Source: Physcomitrium patens (taxonomy: Eukaryota > Streptophyta > Bryopsida > Funariales > Funariaceae). Taken from it: a DNA stretch of 64,000 bases. How positions within the stretch are numbered: the first letter of the stretch is position 1; each line of letters starts with the position of its first letter. The position numbers and the translations under genes were made by a program. The stretch is taken from the NCBI RefSeq assembly GCF_000002425.4, contig NC_037261.1, forward strand, positions 248,001 to 312,000, read 5' to 3'. The notes beneath the pieces were generated by a model. That model saw only the letters and a list, made by a program, of their open reading frames with translations, had not been told where the DNA came from and searched no databases. Shown here in pieces: positions 47,230-60,439 of the stretch.

Positions 47230-48320
47230 GTGAATTTATTTGAATTATCTATAGAAGAAAAAATTATAGATGCTACTTATAGTGGAAGTGAGAATAGATT
47301 TACAACTATTGCAAATCTTCATGAATTTGTCAATACTCTTAGGATCAAAATCTCATGTATTTTTAACATGAAGCATAGAGGTACTATTTCTATGCCTATG
47401 GATGAAGTCAACAATGAAGTTCAAATTCTATACCAAGAAGTTGTACAATTGAAAGAAGTAAGTAGATCAAGTTTATAATTAAATGTAAAAAACCTTGTTT
47501 CTACAAGTATAAGGGTAGTAAGAATAAATATGTTGGCAAAGTTTGATAGAATAAGATTAAAGTTTCAAGGATTCTTACAACAAGTGAAGCCCTTTTTAAA
47601 GTTGCATTCTTTTTAATATATTGATGGATTTATTCAAGTTGGATTTATAGCTGCACTTCTATTCAAGAGTGATTTCTCTTGGTTTGTATCTTTGGTGGAA
47701 AAGAATTCATAACTCTTTTATGATTTGAATTTATTCTTAAAAGCCTTTATATCCATATTTCAAAAAAAATAATTGAATAAAGGTAGTAAAAATTAAAATT
47801 CTATTTTTACAACAAAGATCACATTCAACTACCATACATGTTGTAAAATTCCAAAATCTTGCTTACAATATAGATTGGAATGACAAAGCTTTTACCAATT
47901 AATTTTAATATGAGTTGAAAAGTAATATCAAAGATTTATTATTGATAATATTGAGAGTATATTTATTAAAGTAATTTATTACTAAAGCCATTGCATGCAA
48001 TAATGAATTCTTTGAAAGATGCTAAGAACAAAGCTTTGATTGGAGATGTATAAGTGAAGTCATGAAAATAGCTTCTAAGTTTGGAGAAGCTTATTTATCA
48101 AGGTCAAAACCTATGCAAATTGATAAGATACATTTTAAACTTCTTATTGAGTAAGAAAAGATTTGAAGTTGTCAAGAAGGATTATACTTGTATTATAAAG
48201 AATCTAAATAAACTACTCAATATTGTCCAAAAAATAAGAATATAATCTTAGAAGACCAGCATAGTTGCCAAAAAAGAAGATGTGATAAAAACAAGTTTCT
48301 TTAGCTACAATAAGAATCAT
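47230..48320 (+). pseudogene. gag (L1 copy D)
   Basis: An open start of 82 codons (47230-47478) includes NLHEFVNTLRIKISCIF and EVQILYQEVVQLKEVSR. The capsid text AKFDRIRLKFQGFLQQVKPF, YIDGFIQVGFIAALLF and FSWFVSLVEKNS follows with stops. The zinc knuckle near 48180-48230 is disrupted. Confidence 0.72.
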
Positions 48321-48399
48321 GTAGCTGAAATCTTAAATAACATCTAATAAAGATTTTATTCTTTTTTAGATTTTTTAGTTTTTTTTACAATAAAAGTTC

Positions 48400-49003
48400 A
48401 TTTAGGATCAAAAAATCATAAGTCTTTATCTTATTAGATTCAAGAATGTCAGCTTATTTTATAGACAAAGCTTTTGTTTAAAAAAAAAATACATCTTCAC
48501 TTAAGCAAAATAAATTTTCACATGTAGAAGTCATAGATGGTCATTTATTGTCCTTTGAAGACATTATCCATAAAATAGTTCTTTTAGATGTAGCAACTAA
48601 AGATTATAATAGCTTAATAATATTTAATGCAATTAAAACTTCTTTTAATTTAGTTATTTTAGGATTATTGTAACTAAAGAAATATAATCCTTAAATAGAC
48701 TATATTTCTTGCAACCTTAAATATTTTTATAATTTAGTTTAAGATTTTGTTAGATAAGTAGAAATCCATAAGTCTAATATAATCAAATTTATATTGGTAA
48801 GTATGAGAGCTTTTATGCATGTTGCAAAAAAAAGTTTAGCTTTTATTATATACGCCACAGTTATTTTCAATGGAGAAAAGAATTCAAGTGGCATTCTAAG
48901 CCAATATCAAGATTATCAAGACATTTTTAAAAAGATGAATGCAAATATTCTTCTAGAGTATTATTTCTATATCTATTCTATTGATCTTGAAGAAAGAATT
49001 TAA
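48400..49003 (+). pseudogene. Protease and start of RT linker (L1 copy D)
   Basis: The protease active site is Asp-Ser-Arg (48437-48445), followed by SAYFIDKAF. The open piece 48794-49003 matches the linker to reverse transcriptase in copy A (SGILSQYQDYQDIFKK). Stops before and after. Confidence 0.7.
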
Positions 49004-50084
49004 CTGCCATTTATACTAATCTACAACTTATTATAAAACAAGTTGATTACACTCAAGAAATATATTGATGAAAATTTGGCTAAAAACTTCATATGTCATT
49101 TTAAATCTCTAGTAGTAGATTTTATCTTATTTGTAAAGAAAAAAGATGGATTTCTATAGATGTGTGTGGAATACTAAGGATTCTAAAATATGTATCCTCT
49201 ACGTTTAATTTTAGGACTTCTTGAATAATTAAATTAAACAAACATCTATACAAAAACAGATTTATAAAGAACATATAACTTGGTATGTATTAAAAAAATA
49301 AAAAGATAAAAAACTACATTTTAAACTAGATATGGATATTTCAAATATAATGTCATGTATTTTGGATTCACTTATGTACCAACTACTTTTTAACATCTAA
49401 TGAATGATGTCTTTTAAGAGTTTCTTGATGACTTTATCATCTATTATCTAAATAATATTTTAATTTAATTTAAGAATATAAAAGAGCATAAATTTCATGT
49501 TTTATGTGTGCTACAAAAATTCAGAGCTGTAAGTTTATATACTAAAATAAAAAAGTATATATTTCACACTACTCAAGTTGACTTCTTAAGATACATCATT
49601 TCAAATGATGCCCTTATGATGGATCTTAAGAAGGTCCAAACTATCATGGATTATAAGATCTCATAAATAATCAAAAATATATAATATTTTTTAAAATTTT
49701 CCAATTATTACTAAATATTTATTAAATTTTTTTTTCAAATTGTGACTCTTCTTACACATTTGTCTTATAAAGACAAACTTGAGTAGAATAAAGAAGTTGA
49801 AGCATCTCTTAAAGCCTTATAGACAATATTTATTTCTATACCAATCTTATATTATATTAACTTTTTTAAAGCATTTTTTATAGAAATATAAGAATCAGAT
49901 TTTGCTATGGATGTAATAATGTCACAAATAGGAAAAAATGATAAATTCTTCTTCATAGCTTTTTATTCTAATTTTTTTTCAAAACTAGAGATTAATTATA
50001 AGATCCACAATGATTAACTTTTTGCAATTATGGATTTGTTTCAAGAATGAAATCTTTATCTAGAAAGTTCTTTCAATCTAATTG
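49004..50084 (+). pseudogene. Reverse transcriptase and partial RNase H (L1 copy D)
   Basis: Alignable with copy A throughout. The catalytic box is YLNN (49445-49456), so both aspartates are lost; the codon after DL is TAA (49265-49267). RNase H begins near 49830 with FFKAFFIEI and ends at the truncation. Confidence 0.75.
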
Positions 50085-50720
50085 AAATAGGATTGGATTC
50101 TTTAAGATCTAAAATCTTACCAACTCCATAACAACAAAGTTCTTGATACAATGTAAGACCAAGCATGTTAGAAAAAAATTGAAAGTAACTAAAAAAAATG
50201 AAATATAAAAGTCAAAACTAAATAAAAGAGAGTAGAATCAAACAAAACCAAACAAGAAGGAATAAGAAAAAGCAACCAAATTTTATTAAAAGAAAGAATT
50301 TGAACCTATACTTGATCAAATGTCCAAATGGCCTTAGCTAGTTTTATTTATACTTTGTTCAATTATCTTGGAACTTTCTAGAATATCCCTAATAATAGGC
50401 CTTATAAGTTAAATATCCTTCAAGAAGATTTTAGAGGTAGGTCCTATCATGATAACTGCCATAAGCCTTTTTAGAAGGTTCTATGATAGGTCCCACATAA
50501 ACCACCATCCTAACCTCAATTCTAAAAACTTCTCAAAAATAACTCCAACTACATATCTCTATATACAAATAATACAAATATTCTATCTATACTTTGTTAT
50601 AGCTAATCCTTCTCCACTAATGCAGAATGTCTTTATTTTGATCTTGATGGTATTTCTAAATTGTTCCTAATAATAAGTGAGATTTTGAACAGGTTCTCAC
50701 ATTGTATCATGGATGGAATA
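50085..50720. other. Unassigned AT-rich sequence, no gene
   Basis: No domain motif. Given its position it may be the 3' end or LTR of the minus-strand L3 element that follows, but no matching second LTR was found. Confidence 0.35.
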
Positions 50721-52620
50721 TCCTTTCCAAAGAACTTTGTACTAAAGTTGCAAACATCCATTGCTAGGGAAAATGTAGTGATGCTCCAAAATACTATCTA
50801 CTTCATATTCTTGTTGGTCATCAATCACAAGTGATAGTGGCAATAGTAGTGGTGGTTGGTGTTAGTTTAGGAAGTACCTTGGTTCAATATGAAATTTCTT
50901 GAGTTGTAAAACATAGAAGATTAGATAGATTTGAATATGTAGCGAAAGCTTGAAGCAATATATAACATCAAAAACTACTACAAATACATGAAAAGATCCA
51001 AGCCATTAAGGTGCTAGCTTACAAACTTGAGTTGATGTAGCAAGTAGAAGGTTGGTGTTGGAGAGTAATACTTGGTAATCTTCTTGAAAGGTCTTGAATT
51101 ACTAGTGATTATCTACATATTACTACTATTGATTTTGTACAATAAAGAGATGGTGTTGTACTTATTACAAGGCCATTGTAAGTTATTATATAAATTCATC
51201 TATTATTGGATTATTACTATTGATGATACAATAGAGAGTTGTTGATGTAATCAAATATTGATCGATATTAAAAAAGAATAGTAAATGACCAATACTTACT
51301 TAAATACTATTACTGTAGATCAAATCTAAATAGTATCAAATATTCATTCTAATAATTATCGTGAACTGCTACAAATACCCATAGCATATCTTCTAAGGTC
51401 CAATTTGCAGGCTCCATTTATCCATCTATTTGAGAATGAAAGGTCTTAGATATAGCAAGTTGTATACTTAGTAGCTTGAATAAGGTCTACTAAAAATTCC
51501 TCCTCAAGCGTGGATTTTGATTTGAAATGATGAGATAAGATAATCCATAGTGACAAAAGATAATACTAAAGAAGACTCATATAAGTTTTAGGGTATGAAT
51601 ATTAGAGCATATTGCAACCAAGTGAAGTTGCTTCAAGAGTTGATGTACAAAGACAGTAATTGTAGTGTGATTGTGAGGTGTTTGTGGCAAACACGTAATG
51701 AGATCTATAGTCACCAACTTCCAATGTATCATAGATAGTAGAATTGGTTGTAATAGCCCAGGAGATATTGCATTGCATGCTTTTTTACATTAACATGATT
51801 TTTAAGAATGCACAAAAGTTTAAACATCACAATTCCAACATATCTAAAATTATAACTTTGAGATCTATTCTAGAGTCTTTTTGCATCCTAAGTATCAAGA
51901 TATTCATATGTCATGTCTCTCTTAAAATATGAATGTCAAGAGCATAGCATTGTCAAGTACATAAATCCACTTTTTGAATAAATCAAGCCATCATTGAGAC
52001 AATAATCTAGATATTGTATATTACCCATCTTCAATTGATTAGTAACATTTTTGAAATAAGCATTGGGATGTGTAGCTTTCTTTTATTATGCTCATTAAAT
52101 CTAAAATGATGCTACTAATGGTAGCAACTTCTGCCTTATCATTTGATTCATGTTTTAAATTGAATCTATGTAATAAGATATTTAGCAAAGTATGTTATTG
52201 CTCTTATTTGTATTCAAGCAAAATTTCAAAGAGCTACAACTTTTCTTTCCAATAATGATGTTGTGAATTCATATTTTTCAAATACAAATCATACAGCAGA
52301 GGTCAATCATCAGTCTAAACAGTCAATAGCTTCTCCTGTAAGTAGTGTCACCACCCCTTTGTAGCATATACAATTCTTAGTTGCTCTCAATCATAAGCAA
52401 AATAATTGCACTCTATCCTTCTAAGCTTACAAGATTCATATGTCACAAGTTGAAGGCTCTTACAAAAGTCTTGTTGAAGTACCATACCAATAGCAAAGTT
52501 ATAAGTATCAATGTCAAGTAGAAATAGAAGGTCAAGATGATATGATATTGAGATAAAGAGAATTTGCCTTAAAAAAGTGTTGGACTTTTGGCTGTTACTA
52601 ATTACTAAATTAAGCCTCAA
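50721..52620 (-). pseudogene. L3 gypsy integrase and RNase H
   Basis: A third Ty3/gypsy family. Near 51660-51340 the minus strand reads FCHYGLSYLIISNQNPRL, TFHSQIDG and MEPANWTLEDMLWVFV, an integrase core in which the second catalytic Asp is Asn. At 52620-52387 RNase H reads LLFLLDIDTYNFAIGMVLQQD and YESCKLRRIECNYFAYD. Frameshifts and stops throughout. Confidence 0.72.
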
Positions 52621-52629
52621 GATTAAAAA

Positions 52630-53830
52630 AATACCAATTTTATTTATAAAGTTATCTCTATAGGAGTAATTACATTAGTACATAAGCTTTAAGTACCAAA
52701 GATTATCAAAAATATGATAAAAATATTTTAAAATCTTATATATCCTTAAGGTGAATATTTTTCAAACTTCAACAACTCATATCTTACGATTGGACCATCC
52801 AAATAAATCCAAATTTTACATGAAGTACTAATGTGCTTTTAACAACTACTACAATAAATTTGAATTACAAATTTTAATTACAAATTTCAATTTGCAAATT
52901 ATGGATCTTAAGATATCACTAAAACCTAGATAGTAGCTTCAAACCCTTCCTTACATATACTTGTGTACAAATATCTTCATATCTCACAAACTAAGTATTC
53001 AAATATCATAAAATTTTAATATATAACTTTTTAACTTAATAAGTATACTTCTAAAAATTTTGAGCCAAAATTTCATCCAAAAACTCAAGATATGGCTCCA
53101 ACCATTACTATCAATAAAATGACTCATTTACTACCTTTGAATTACATATGTTATCTTCAATGCTCTATAACTTCTTCATATAAACTCCAAATACATCAAT
53201 TCTTTCACAAAAGATGTAGATCTTAAAATCACCCTTGCAATCACATCTCTTGATCTCCAAAATCTATCATAAAACTCCTCGTATCTTCAAAATAGAAATA
53301 ATATATCTTAAAAAGATACTTAAACTTCAAACGGCTATAACTTCATCATCTTAATTCCAAATCTTCTAAAATTTGTACACAAATTTTAGTCCAAATTCTA
53401 AAACTTATAATTCTTACTTTTGATTTTCAAACATCTCTTCTAAAGTCGCTCAAATCCTTATTGTGATCATAGACAGCCTACTAAATGCCTATTAGGCATG
53501 GCCTTTGACCAATAGGAATGAAGATCTTTATCTTTTACTATCATCCATCCATATCTTGCTTTTATCCCTCCAAATAATTTTTTTAGAGGTTTGAATCTTC
53601 ATCTTTAAGTTTCAATCTTCTCTTTAAATTTTATACTAAATATCTAAATCTTATATAATTTAAACACTATAATCAATATAAGTAAACCTCAAAATAAATT
53701 TTCTTACATCAACTCTCTTTAAATTAACCTATTAACCACTCTAATGTACATCAATATTTATAAATATATTATATATTTTAGTTAATTTTTACATACTATA
53801 AATAATTATAATACAATAACAGTTGCAATA
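52630..53830. repeat. LTR-like block interrupting L3
   Basis: Non-coding, about 1.2 kb, between L3 RNase H and L3 reverse transcriptase. Bases about 52960-53150 resemble 63820-63985 at the window end, and 53450-53600 resemble 5180-5290, so this is one of a set of related LTRs. Ends are not sharply defined. Confidence 0.5.
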
Positions 53831-53839
53831 TTGAAGGAG

Positions 53840-55140
53840 TAATTAGAGCCTCTTTTAACTTCTCAAAGGCCCTTTTTTGTTCCAATTTCTACTCAAATGA
53901 GGCATCTTTCTCTAATAAACTTATGAATGAGATAATGATGTGTGCAAATTTCTAAACAAAATGGCAATAATATCTAGCAAGGCCTAAGAATGATCAAACT
54001 TTAGAAGTATCCTTGAGAGTTGGTCAATCCTTCAATGCTTTTATCTTATCATGTTCCATGCATACGTCTTTGGAGGACATTATCTGCTCCAAAAAAGTGA
54101 CATCCAACTTCTAAAGTTCATACTTTGATTACTTGCAATAGAAGCGACTATCACATAGCTGGCACAACTCTTGCCGTAGATGTTACTTATGTTCTTCATA
54201 GATTTTAGTATAGACTAAGATATCATTCATAAAGATGATCACATACTTATCCAAAAGATCCCAAAATTATCTGTTCATGTAATCCATAAAAGAGGCTAGA
54301 ACATTGGTGAGGCCAAAAAGTAATACAAGCTATTCAAAATATTCATAGTGCGTATAAAATGCTATCTTCTTTATATCCTCTTTTGCAATAGGAATTTTTC
54401 AATAACCACTTTGAAGGTCCAATTTACTAAAGATAGTTACATCTTAAAGTTAGTCAAAAATATCATCTATATATGGAAGTCAATATATATTGATAGTCTA
54501 CTTATTAATAATTAGTGCAAAGTCAAAGTCCACCAACTTTTTTGGATGTAAAGAGTATAAATACTCTCTATAGCGATGGTCTTTCTTGAATGAGGCCCTT
54601 CTCTAAGAGTTCATCTAATGACTTTTGTAATTCTTTAAGTTCATTTAGTGCTAGGTAATAAATTAGCCGACTTGTCAATTTGGTCCCAAGTACTAATTCT
54701 ATTTGGAAAGGGGTACCTCAATTAAGTAGCATGCTAATAGGTAAGTCAATTGGAAAGATATTTTGATATTCAAGCATAAGTTTCTCTATCTTTTTTGTTC
54801 CTTTAGCTATCTTTTCCACCATTGAGGCAAGATTCAAAACAACCATATATATCAATTACTTATGTCGTACTTACTTCTTCAAAAAGATTATTTATATGAG
54901 TAAATCTTAAGCCGCAAATAGTTTTTCTATCCTACTCGATATAAAAGCACAAAGATTCATTGTGCATCTTCTATCTTTGAAAGAGCTTGTCATTCCTAAC
55001 TAATTGATTTGTTTATTTTTCATTTCTAGCCATGGCATACAAAAAATAACATCATATTTAAGCTTTGTTACTCTCAACTTCTCCCTTAAGGTATAAGTGT
55101 CACTCAACCTCAAGGTTTTTCCTTCATTTATCTCACTCAA
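53840..55140 (-). pseudogene. L3 gypsy reverse transcriptase and protease end
   Basis: On the minus strand, DVIFCMPWLEMKN (about 55060-55020) is the end of a gypsy protease (usual DVILGMPWL). The reverse transcriptase includes YVIIFMNDILVYTK near 54230 (catalytic box M-N-D-D-like, first Asp changed) and FLGLARYY with KRAFEKLKEAL near 53980-53850. It abuts an L2 RNase H fragment at about 55140. Confidence 0.68.
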
Positions 55141-56612
55141 TACTACCAATGCACCAATCAAGTATTATTTTTTATTTTTCATAACTATTACTATATCTCA
55201 TAATTTTCTTTTAATTTGTGCATATGCCCTTGTCTAGCATTCAAAATCTTTGCTTCAAATCTTATTACATATTTATTCTTTTGTTCATCATCTTATCAAA
55301 CCATCCAACCTATTCTAATTGGATTAATATTAATCATCAATATTATGAGCCTCTCTGAATCATAATTAATCTTTCTCAAAGTTGGTGGTGAAGAAAGAAG
55401 TTTCTTCAACTTTTTCATTGCTTTACTTTACTCAATGTTCTATTGATATTTAAACCTCTTCCTTAAGAATCAATATAATGGTTCCACTATATGTGCAAAA
55501 TGTGGAATTTAAATGTAGTAAAAAATACGTGATCCCAAAAACCTTCAAACCTTTAATATATTTGAATATTCTTTCATCTTTTGAATTATATTTATTTTTT
55601 CTATTGATGGCTTGCATCTATACGGTCCATATACATGTCCTTCCACCAAAACTTTTGTTATTCCAAACATTGATTTTGTCCTCGTTAAGATTAAATGAAA
55701 TTCTTCTAATCTTGTCAAAATCTTCTCACAATTATCAATATGATCTCTTATAAACTTTCTATATTCTTTTGAATCCAACATCTCATCATTTCTTAATTCT
55801 TCATATCTTTTAATTAGCATATCATCTAAAAAAAGTATTATTATACTTTAAATAAATTTTCTTAATACCTTATGCATTCCATTCATCATATATTCCATGG
55901 AATTTGTAGCGTCTTGTGGTAATGTACACATTTTGACCAATCCTAATGGTGACTTCATAGTTGTCAAATTCCTACTTTGCATTGCCAATTAAAATTGATC
56001 ATAACCTGAATAAAAGACATCTATTGAATAAATAGCTCTTCTAGCAAATACTTTTATAAATTCATCCACAATTAGACTTAAATCCATATTTCTAATAGTC
56101 ATTGTATTCATAGGTTGCAAGTCTTATATAAATCTCATTATTCTATTTTTTTTAGCATTATAAACCATCGATTAGAATAAGGTGCTATAAATGGTTTCAA
56201 AATTTTAATTTTAATTTTTTCATTGAATAAACCTATTAGCTTAGATAAATATGCTCTTAGTACTAAAATTGGTTACAAATTCTATGATTTATAAAAAATA
56301 GTAAAAATAACCTTAGCTGCTATAATAATTGAATTAATACATCTAATTTCATGTATCTTAAATGTAAAAGCCTTTTCATGTTATCCATGCATATTTTTAA
56401 AATATTTTTCTTTACATTTTGTAAATTTTTTTTTACATCCAACATTTAATCCATCTAATGTAGCATTTGTAAATTTATGTCCTATCTTTGTAGGATCCCT
56501 TAAATTTAGTTGTATAGATGCTCTACTCGCTCTTTTTTTACAATCTAATCGTAGTGGAAAAGCTACTAGTTTGATCTTTTTTACCATTGATTTATATTTA
56601 ATTTCAATACGT
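55141..56612 (-). pseudogene. Second L2 copy: RNase H end, RT and protease end
   Basis: The open piece 55820-55545 reads DHIDNCEKILTRLEEFHLIL and FGITKVLVEGHVYGPYRCKP, with FLDDMLIKRYEE just upstream (about 55850). RNase H text RAYAQIKRKLWDIV and YLIGALVV continues to 55140, where L3 begins. The piece 56587-56381 (KKIKLVAFPLRLD, DPTKIGHKFTNATLDGLNV) corresponds to the 12.3-kb region of the first L2 copy. Confidence 0.72.
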
Positions 56613-57877
56613 TGTCATATTACATGGTTTTCTATCTAAGAATACACTGAGTACCTAGTTGTAGAAAGTTTAGTTTTAAAATCTTAATTTAAATTTAACC
56701 AAATCCTAATCAAATCTTAATCCTAAATCAAATCCTAACTAAATCCTAAATCCTAAATCAAACCCTAATCAAATCCTAATCCTAAATCAAACCCTAACCA
56801 AATCCTAAACCAAATCCTAAACTCTAAATCAAATCCTAGTAATTTCTACAATAGTTTTATACCTCAATTATTAATGAATGAACTATTAATCTTAACTCAA
56901 AATTTAGATGGTTTTTAATAATTAAATTTATAAAAAGTACAAGAAAAATTTGAAAATGATCGGAATTACCAAATAGACTACAGCCTCAAAAACGTGCTTG
57001 GATATTAGCTAGCCTCCTTCTCTGACCTTGATGCCAATCTTCTAAAGCCAATATCTCTCTTTTTCATTGTTTGATTGATCTCAAAATTCTTATACATATA
57101 GAAAAACAAGTCTAATATCCTTTCACATAAATTTCACTCCAATCCAACTAATAGATTGTAAGAAAACTTAAAAACCCTCACTAGACCTAAAATTCTACTT
57201 TTTGAGACCTTGACCCATTTCAACCTCAATAACCCTAAATTCAACCATTAGATCAAGCTAAGATTCACAATAAATATTAAGCACAACTATAACCATTAAT
57301 CTATAAAATTTCACTTATAGATCTATTATAAAACACTTGAAATCATTCAAAATATCAATCCTATTTTGTTTCATAAAATCCAAGTCATCCAAAAATAAAC
57401 TTGACTTTGTCAAGCTCTTACAAAGTCATTGCAAATTCAAATCACCCAAAACCAATGCTCATAAGAATCTTATCGAATTTGCTATCAAATTCCATTCTTC
57501 GATCTGCAAAAGAACCTCCGAGTTGCCGTAAGTACTTAGTTTTGTGCCTCAAGGTCTAATTTCGACCCTGGTTCATAACCGGCCCTCTTTGGATATCAAT
57601 ATCTAGTTTTTCTAAGTAAATTTTGCTAGAATTTACTCTTAACTTTCTTTTAAAGATATCTATATCATTTATTTTTCTAATCTACTTTTTTTTGCCTTAT
57701 TTATGGTCCTACAAAGTAAGTAGAAGTTTCTTTTGTAAAAAGGTAGTACTAGTACTAAAAATTTTACTACCCTCCTATCTTTTATCCATATTTTTTTACT
57801 TTATCTTTTAACTTGGCTCTTCTATAATAAGATCCATATTATCATCTTTTACCATATAGTCATATTATAACACGACA
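56613..57877. repeat. Long LTR, 1265 bp, of the solo-LTR family
   Basis: Begins TGTCATATTACATGG directly after ACGT and ends AACACGACA. It shares the AAGAATACACTGAGTACCTAG start motif and the distal AATTTCGACCCTGG motif with the solo LTR at 21811. No matching duplication is seen on the right (TCGG), so it is not a simple insertion. Confidence 0.75.
56684..56836. repeat. CCTAAAT/CCCTAA-type degenerate array inside LTR
   Basis: Irregular repeats of AAATCCTAAT, CAAACCCTAA and CTAAATCC words, resembling the plant telomere motif CCCTAAA but not in exact phase. A similar array at 58620-58750 lies at the corresponding place of the next LTR, so it belongs to the LTR family. Confidence 0.7.
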
Positions 57878-58213
57878 TCGGTGTTGTAGCTAGTTCAAAT
57901 AATTGAACCATCTCCCTTTCTAAAACACTCTTTAATTCTATTTCTTTCGCGTAGTATCTTAAATATTTTGTAATGTCTTTTCTTTCAAATTAATCAATCT
58001 TATTTATAATTGCTTATAATGCTTTGTTTGTTCTATCCTCTTTGCAATCTTTAACTTATTCTTATTGTATGAATAAGATAAAAGCATCAAATATGCTTGC
58101 AGAATTAAGATCAAAATATATACCTTGTCCTCTACCAATACCTCCACCTGTAGCTCCAATTGAAGCACCACTCGTAGCTCCTCCTTCAACTCTCTTGCCT
58201 TCCTTCTCCATAA
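57878..58213 (-). pseudogene. gag N-terminal stub between two long LTRs
   Basis: Minus-strand ATG at about 58211 reads MEKEGKRVEGGATSG, then a Gly-rich stretch, then (with stops) ITKYLRYYARE and GDGSII, resembling the N-terminus of an L2-type gag. It ends at the LTR at 57877. This would be an element with almost all internal sequence deleted. Confidence 0.5.
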
Positions 58214-58278
58214 TTTAAGTGATCTAAGAAAACCAAATATCTTTCACTTCAAATCTTTCATATAGAATTCACCAAATA

Positions 58279-59448
58279 TGTCATATCATATGAAGTCTTG
58301 CTCAAGAATGCATCAAGCATCTTGCTGTGGAAGATAGAATAGAAATTACAACAACAAAATTCTAACTCTAATAGAATACTAAATAAACTCTATTTAAACC
58401 TTAACAATGTTATTCAAGCTTTAATAAAATTTAAAAGAAATCTTAAAGAAATTATAAAATAAATAATAAGAAATATTAAAAGAATTAAAAAGAAATATAT
58501 ATTAAACTTTAAAAGAATTTCTAAGAAACCTTGAAGAAAAATTAAAATAATCACAAATATATCTTTAATAAATCTCAACCATGTCCTAATTTAACCTTAA
58601 TTAAAACTATAATAGACTTCAATCAAATCTTAAATCAAATCCTAAATTCTAAATCTTAAGTAAATCCTAAATCCTAAATATTAAACCCTAAGTAAATTCC
58701 AATCTAAATCCTAAATCCTAATCCAATACTTAATCCTAATCAAACTTTAACCAAACTCTAGCACAATTTAGAACCTCAATATCTATCAATTAATCTATTC
58801 ATCTTATTCAAAGCTTTATGTAATTTTTAAAAACTAAATTAGTAATAAATACACAAAATTTGAAGATAATTGTGCTTACCAAATAGAAGGAAAATCCTAA
58901 AATTTGCTTAGGTATTGGCCGGCCTCCTATTCTAATCTGAATGTTGAACTTCCAACAGCAATATCTTCTTTTTGAACTATTCAATTGTTGAGCAAGACTT
59001 CATGTTGAGCAAAATCAACGCCTAAAAATACCTTATTAAGTTTGCTCTCAAATTCCACTCTCTAATTTACCAAAAAATCTTAGAATTGCTATCGGTGCTC
59101 CTATTTGTACCTTGGAGTCTGATTTCAATCCAAGTTGATAATTAGTCCTCTCTAGGTATCAAATTTTTTTCTTTTAAGTTAATTTTTACTAAAATCAACT
59201 CCTAACTTCTTCCTACATATGCTCATATTCTTTATTTTTTTAATCTACCTTATTTTGCCTTATTAATGGTGTTATAAATTATATAGAAGCCTACTTTGTA
59301 AAAAAGTGGTATTTATACCTTTAGTTTTACTTTCTTTTGGATTATTGTCTATTTTTTAAGATAATTTGCTATAATATTTGAAATAAGATCTTCTATAATG
59401 TAATAATTTTTTTCACTCTTTTCACATATTAGTCATATTATATCATAT
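58279..59448. repeat. Long LTR, about 1170 bp
   Basis: Starts TGTCATATCATATG with AAGAATGCATCAAGCATCTTG and CTGTGGAAG soon after, and ends near AGTCATATTATATCATA. Same family as 56613-57877. It is adjacent to the gag stub on its left and cut by, or inserted against, L1 copy E on its right. Confidence 0.7.
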
Positions 59449-60439
59449 TAATGTCAAGAAATTATACAATTAAAGGAAGCAAGTAGATTATTCTCATAAC
59501 CAAATCCATGAAGTTTTGCTTCTATAAGTATGATGGAGATATGGATTAATATGCTCAATAAGTTTAATAGAATAAGTTCAAAATTTTTGAAGATTTATGC
59601 AACAAATAAAGTTCTATCTAAAATTGCATCTCTTCCAATATCTTGATAGATTTACTTAAGTTGGGTTCATAGCTACACTTTTATTTGAAAGTGCTCTTTC
59701 TTGATTTGTAATATTAATGAAAAAGGATTTATGACTTCTTCATGATTCAAATTTATTCCCATAAGTATTTATAGTTATATTTGTAGATAATAATTGAAAA
59801 AGAATAGTAGAGATCAAGTTCTTATCTTTACAATAAGTATTACGATCAACTACCATATATGCTGCTAAATTCCAAAACCTTGCTTGCAATGTAGATTGGA
59901 ATGATAAAGCCTTCATTAATCAAATTTGATTTGGATTAAAAAATAATATCAAATATTTATTATTGATAATATCTAAAATAAAATTTTTTAAATAATTTAC
60001 TCTTCAAGCTATTGCACATAATAATCAATTATTTGAAAGACATCAAGAACAAAGATTTGGTTGAAGAAGAATAAATTAAGTAATGAAGATAGCTTCTAAG
60101 TTTTTAAAAACTTATATATCAAGGCTAGAACCAATGCAAATTGATACAGTATGTTTTAAATCCTTCACTAAGCAAGAAAAGATTCAATATCTTTAAGAAG
60201 ATTCTTGCTAATATTGTAAAAAAAAACCAAGCATACTTCTTAATATTATCCAAAGAAGCAATGCAATCACAAAATAAAGAACACAATTGTTAAAGAAGAG
60301 AATGTATTAGAAAATGAGTTTTTTCAACTATAATAGAGATTGTGCGGTTGGAATCATGTACAATATCCAATTAAGGTCTTATTCTTTCTTCAAATCCCTC
60401 AATTTATTTTACAATATATGTATATTTAAAACATAAAAA

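Larger units (their letters stand above)
46507..50084 (+). mobile_element. L1 copy D, 5' LTR to RNase H, 3' truncated
   Basis: Complete 5' LTR, decayed primer site, gag, protease, reverse transcriptase and RNase H on the plus strand. The element breaks off in RNase H after SSFNLIE (about 50084), where unrelated sequence begins. No integrase or 3' LTR of this copy is seen. Confidence 0.83.

Noticed and set aside
46507..50084. Bacterial-type operon or phage reading of clustered frames
   Set aside because: Frames are fragments of gag-pol with LTR and no ribosome binding sites; the window is eukaryotic.
56684..56836. Interstitial telomere or chromosome-fusion site
   Set aside because: Repeats are irregular and recur at the same position in a second LTR, so they are part of the LTR family.
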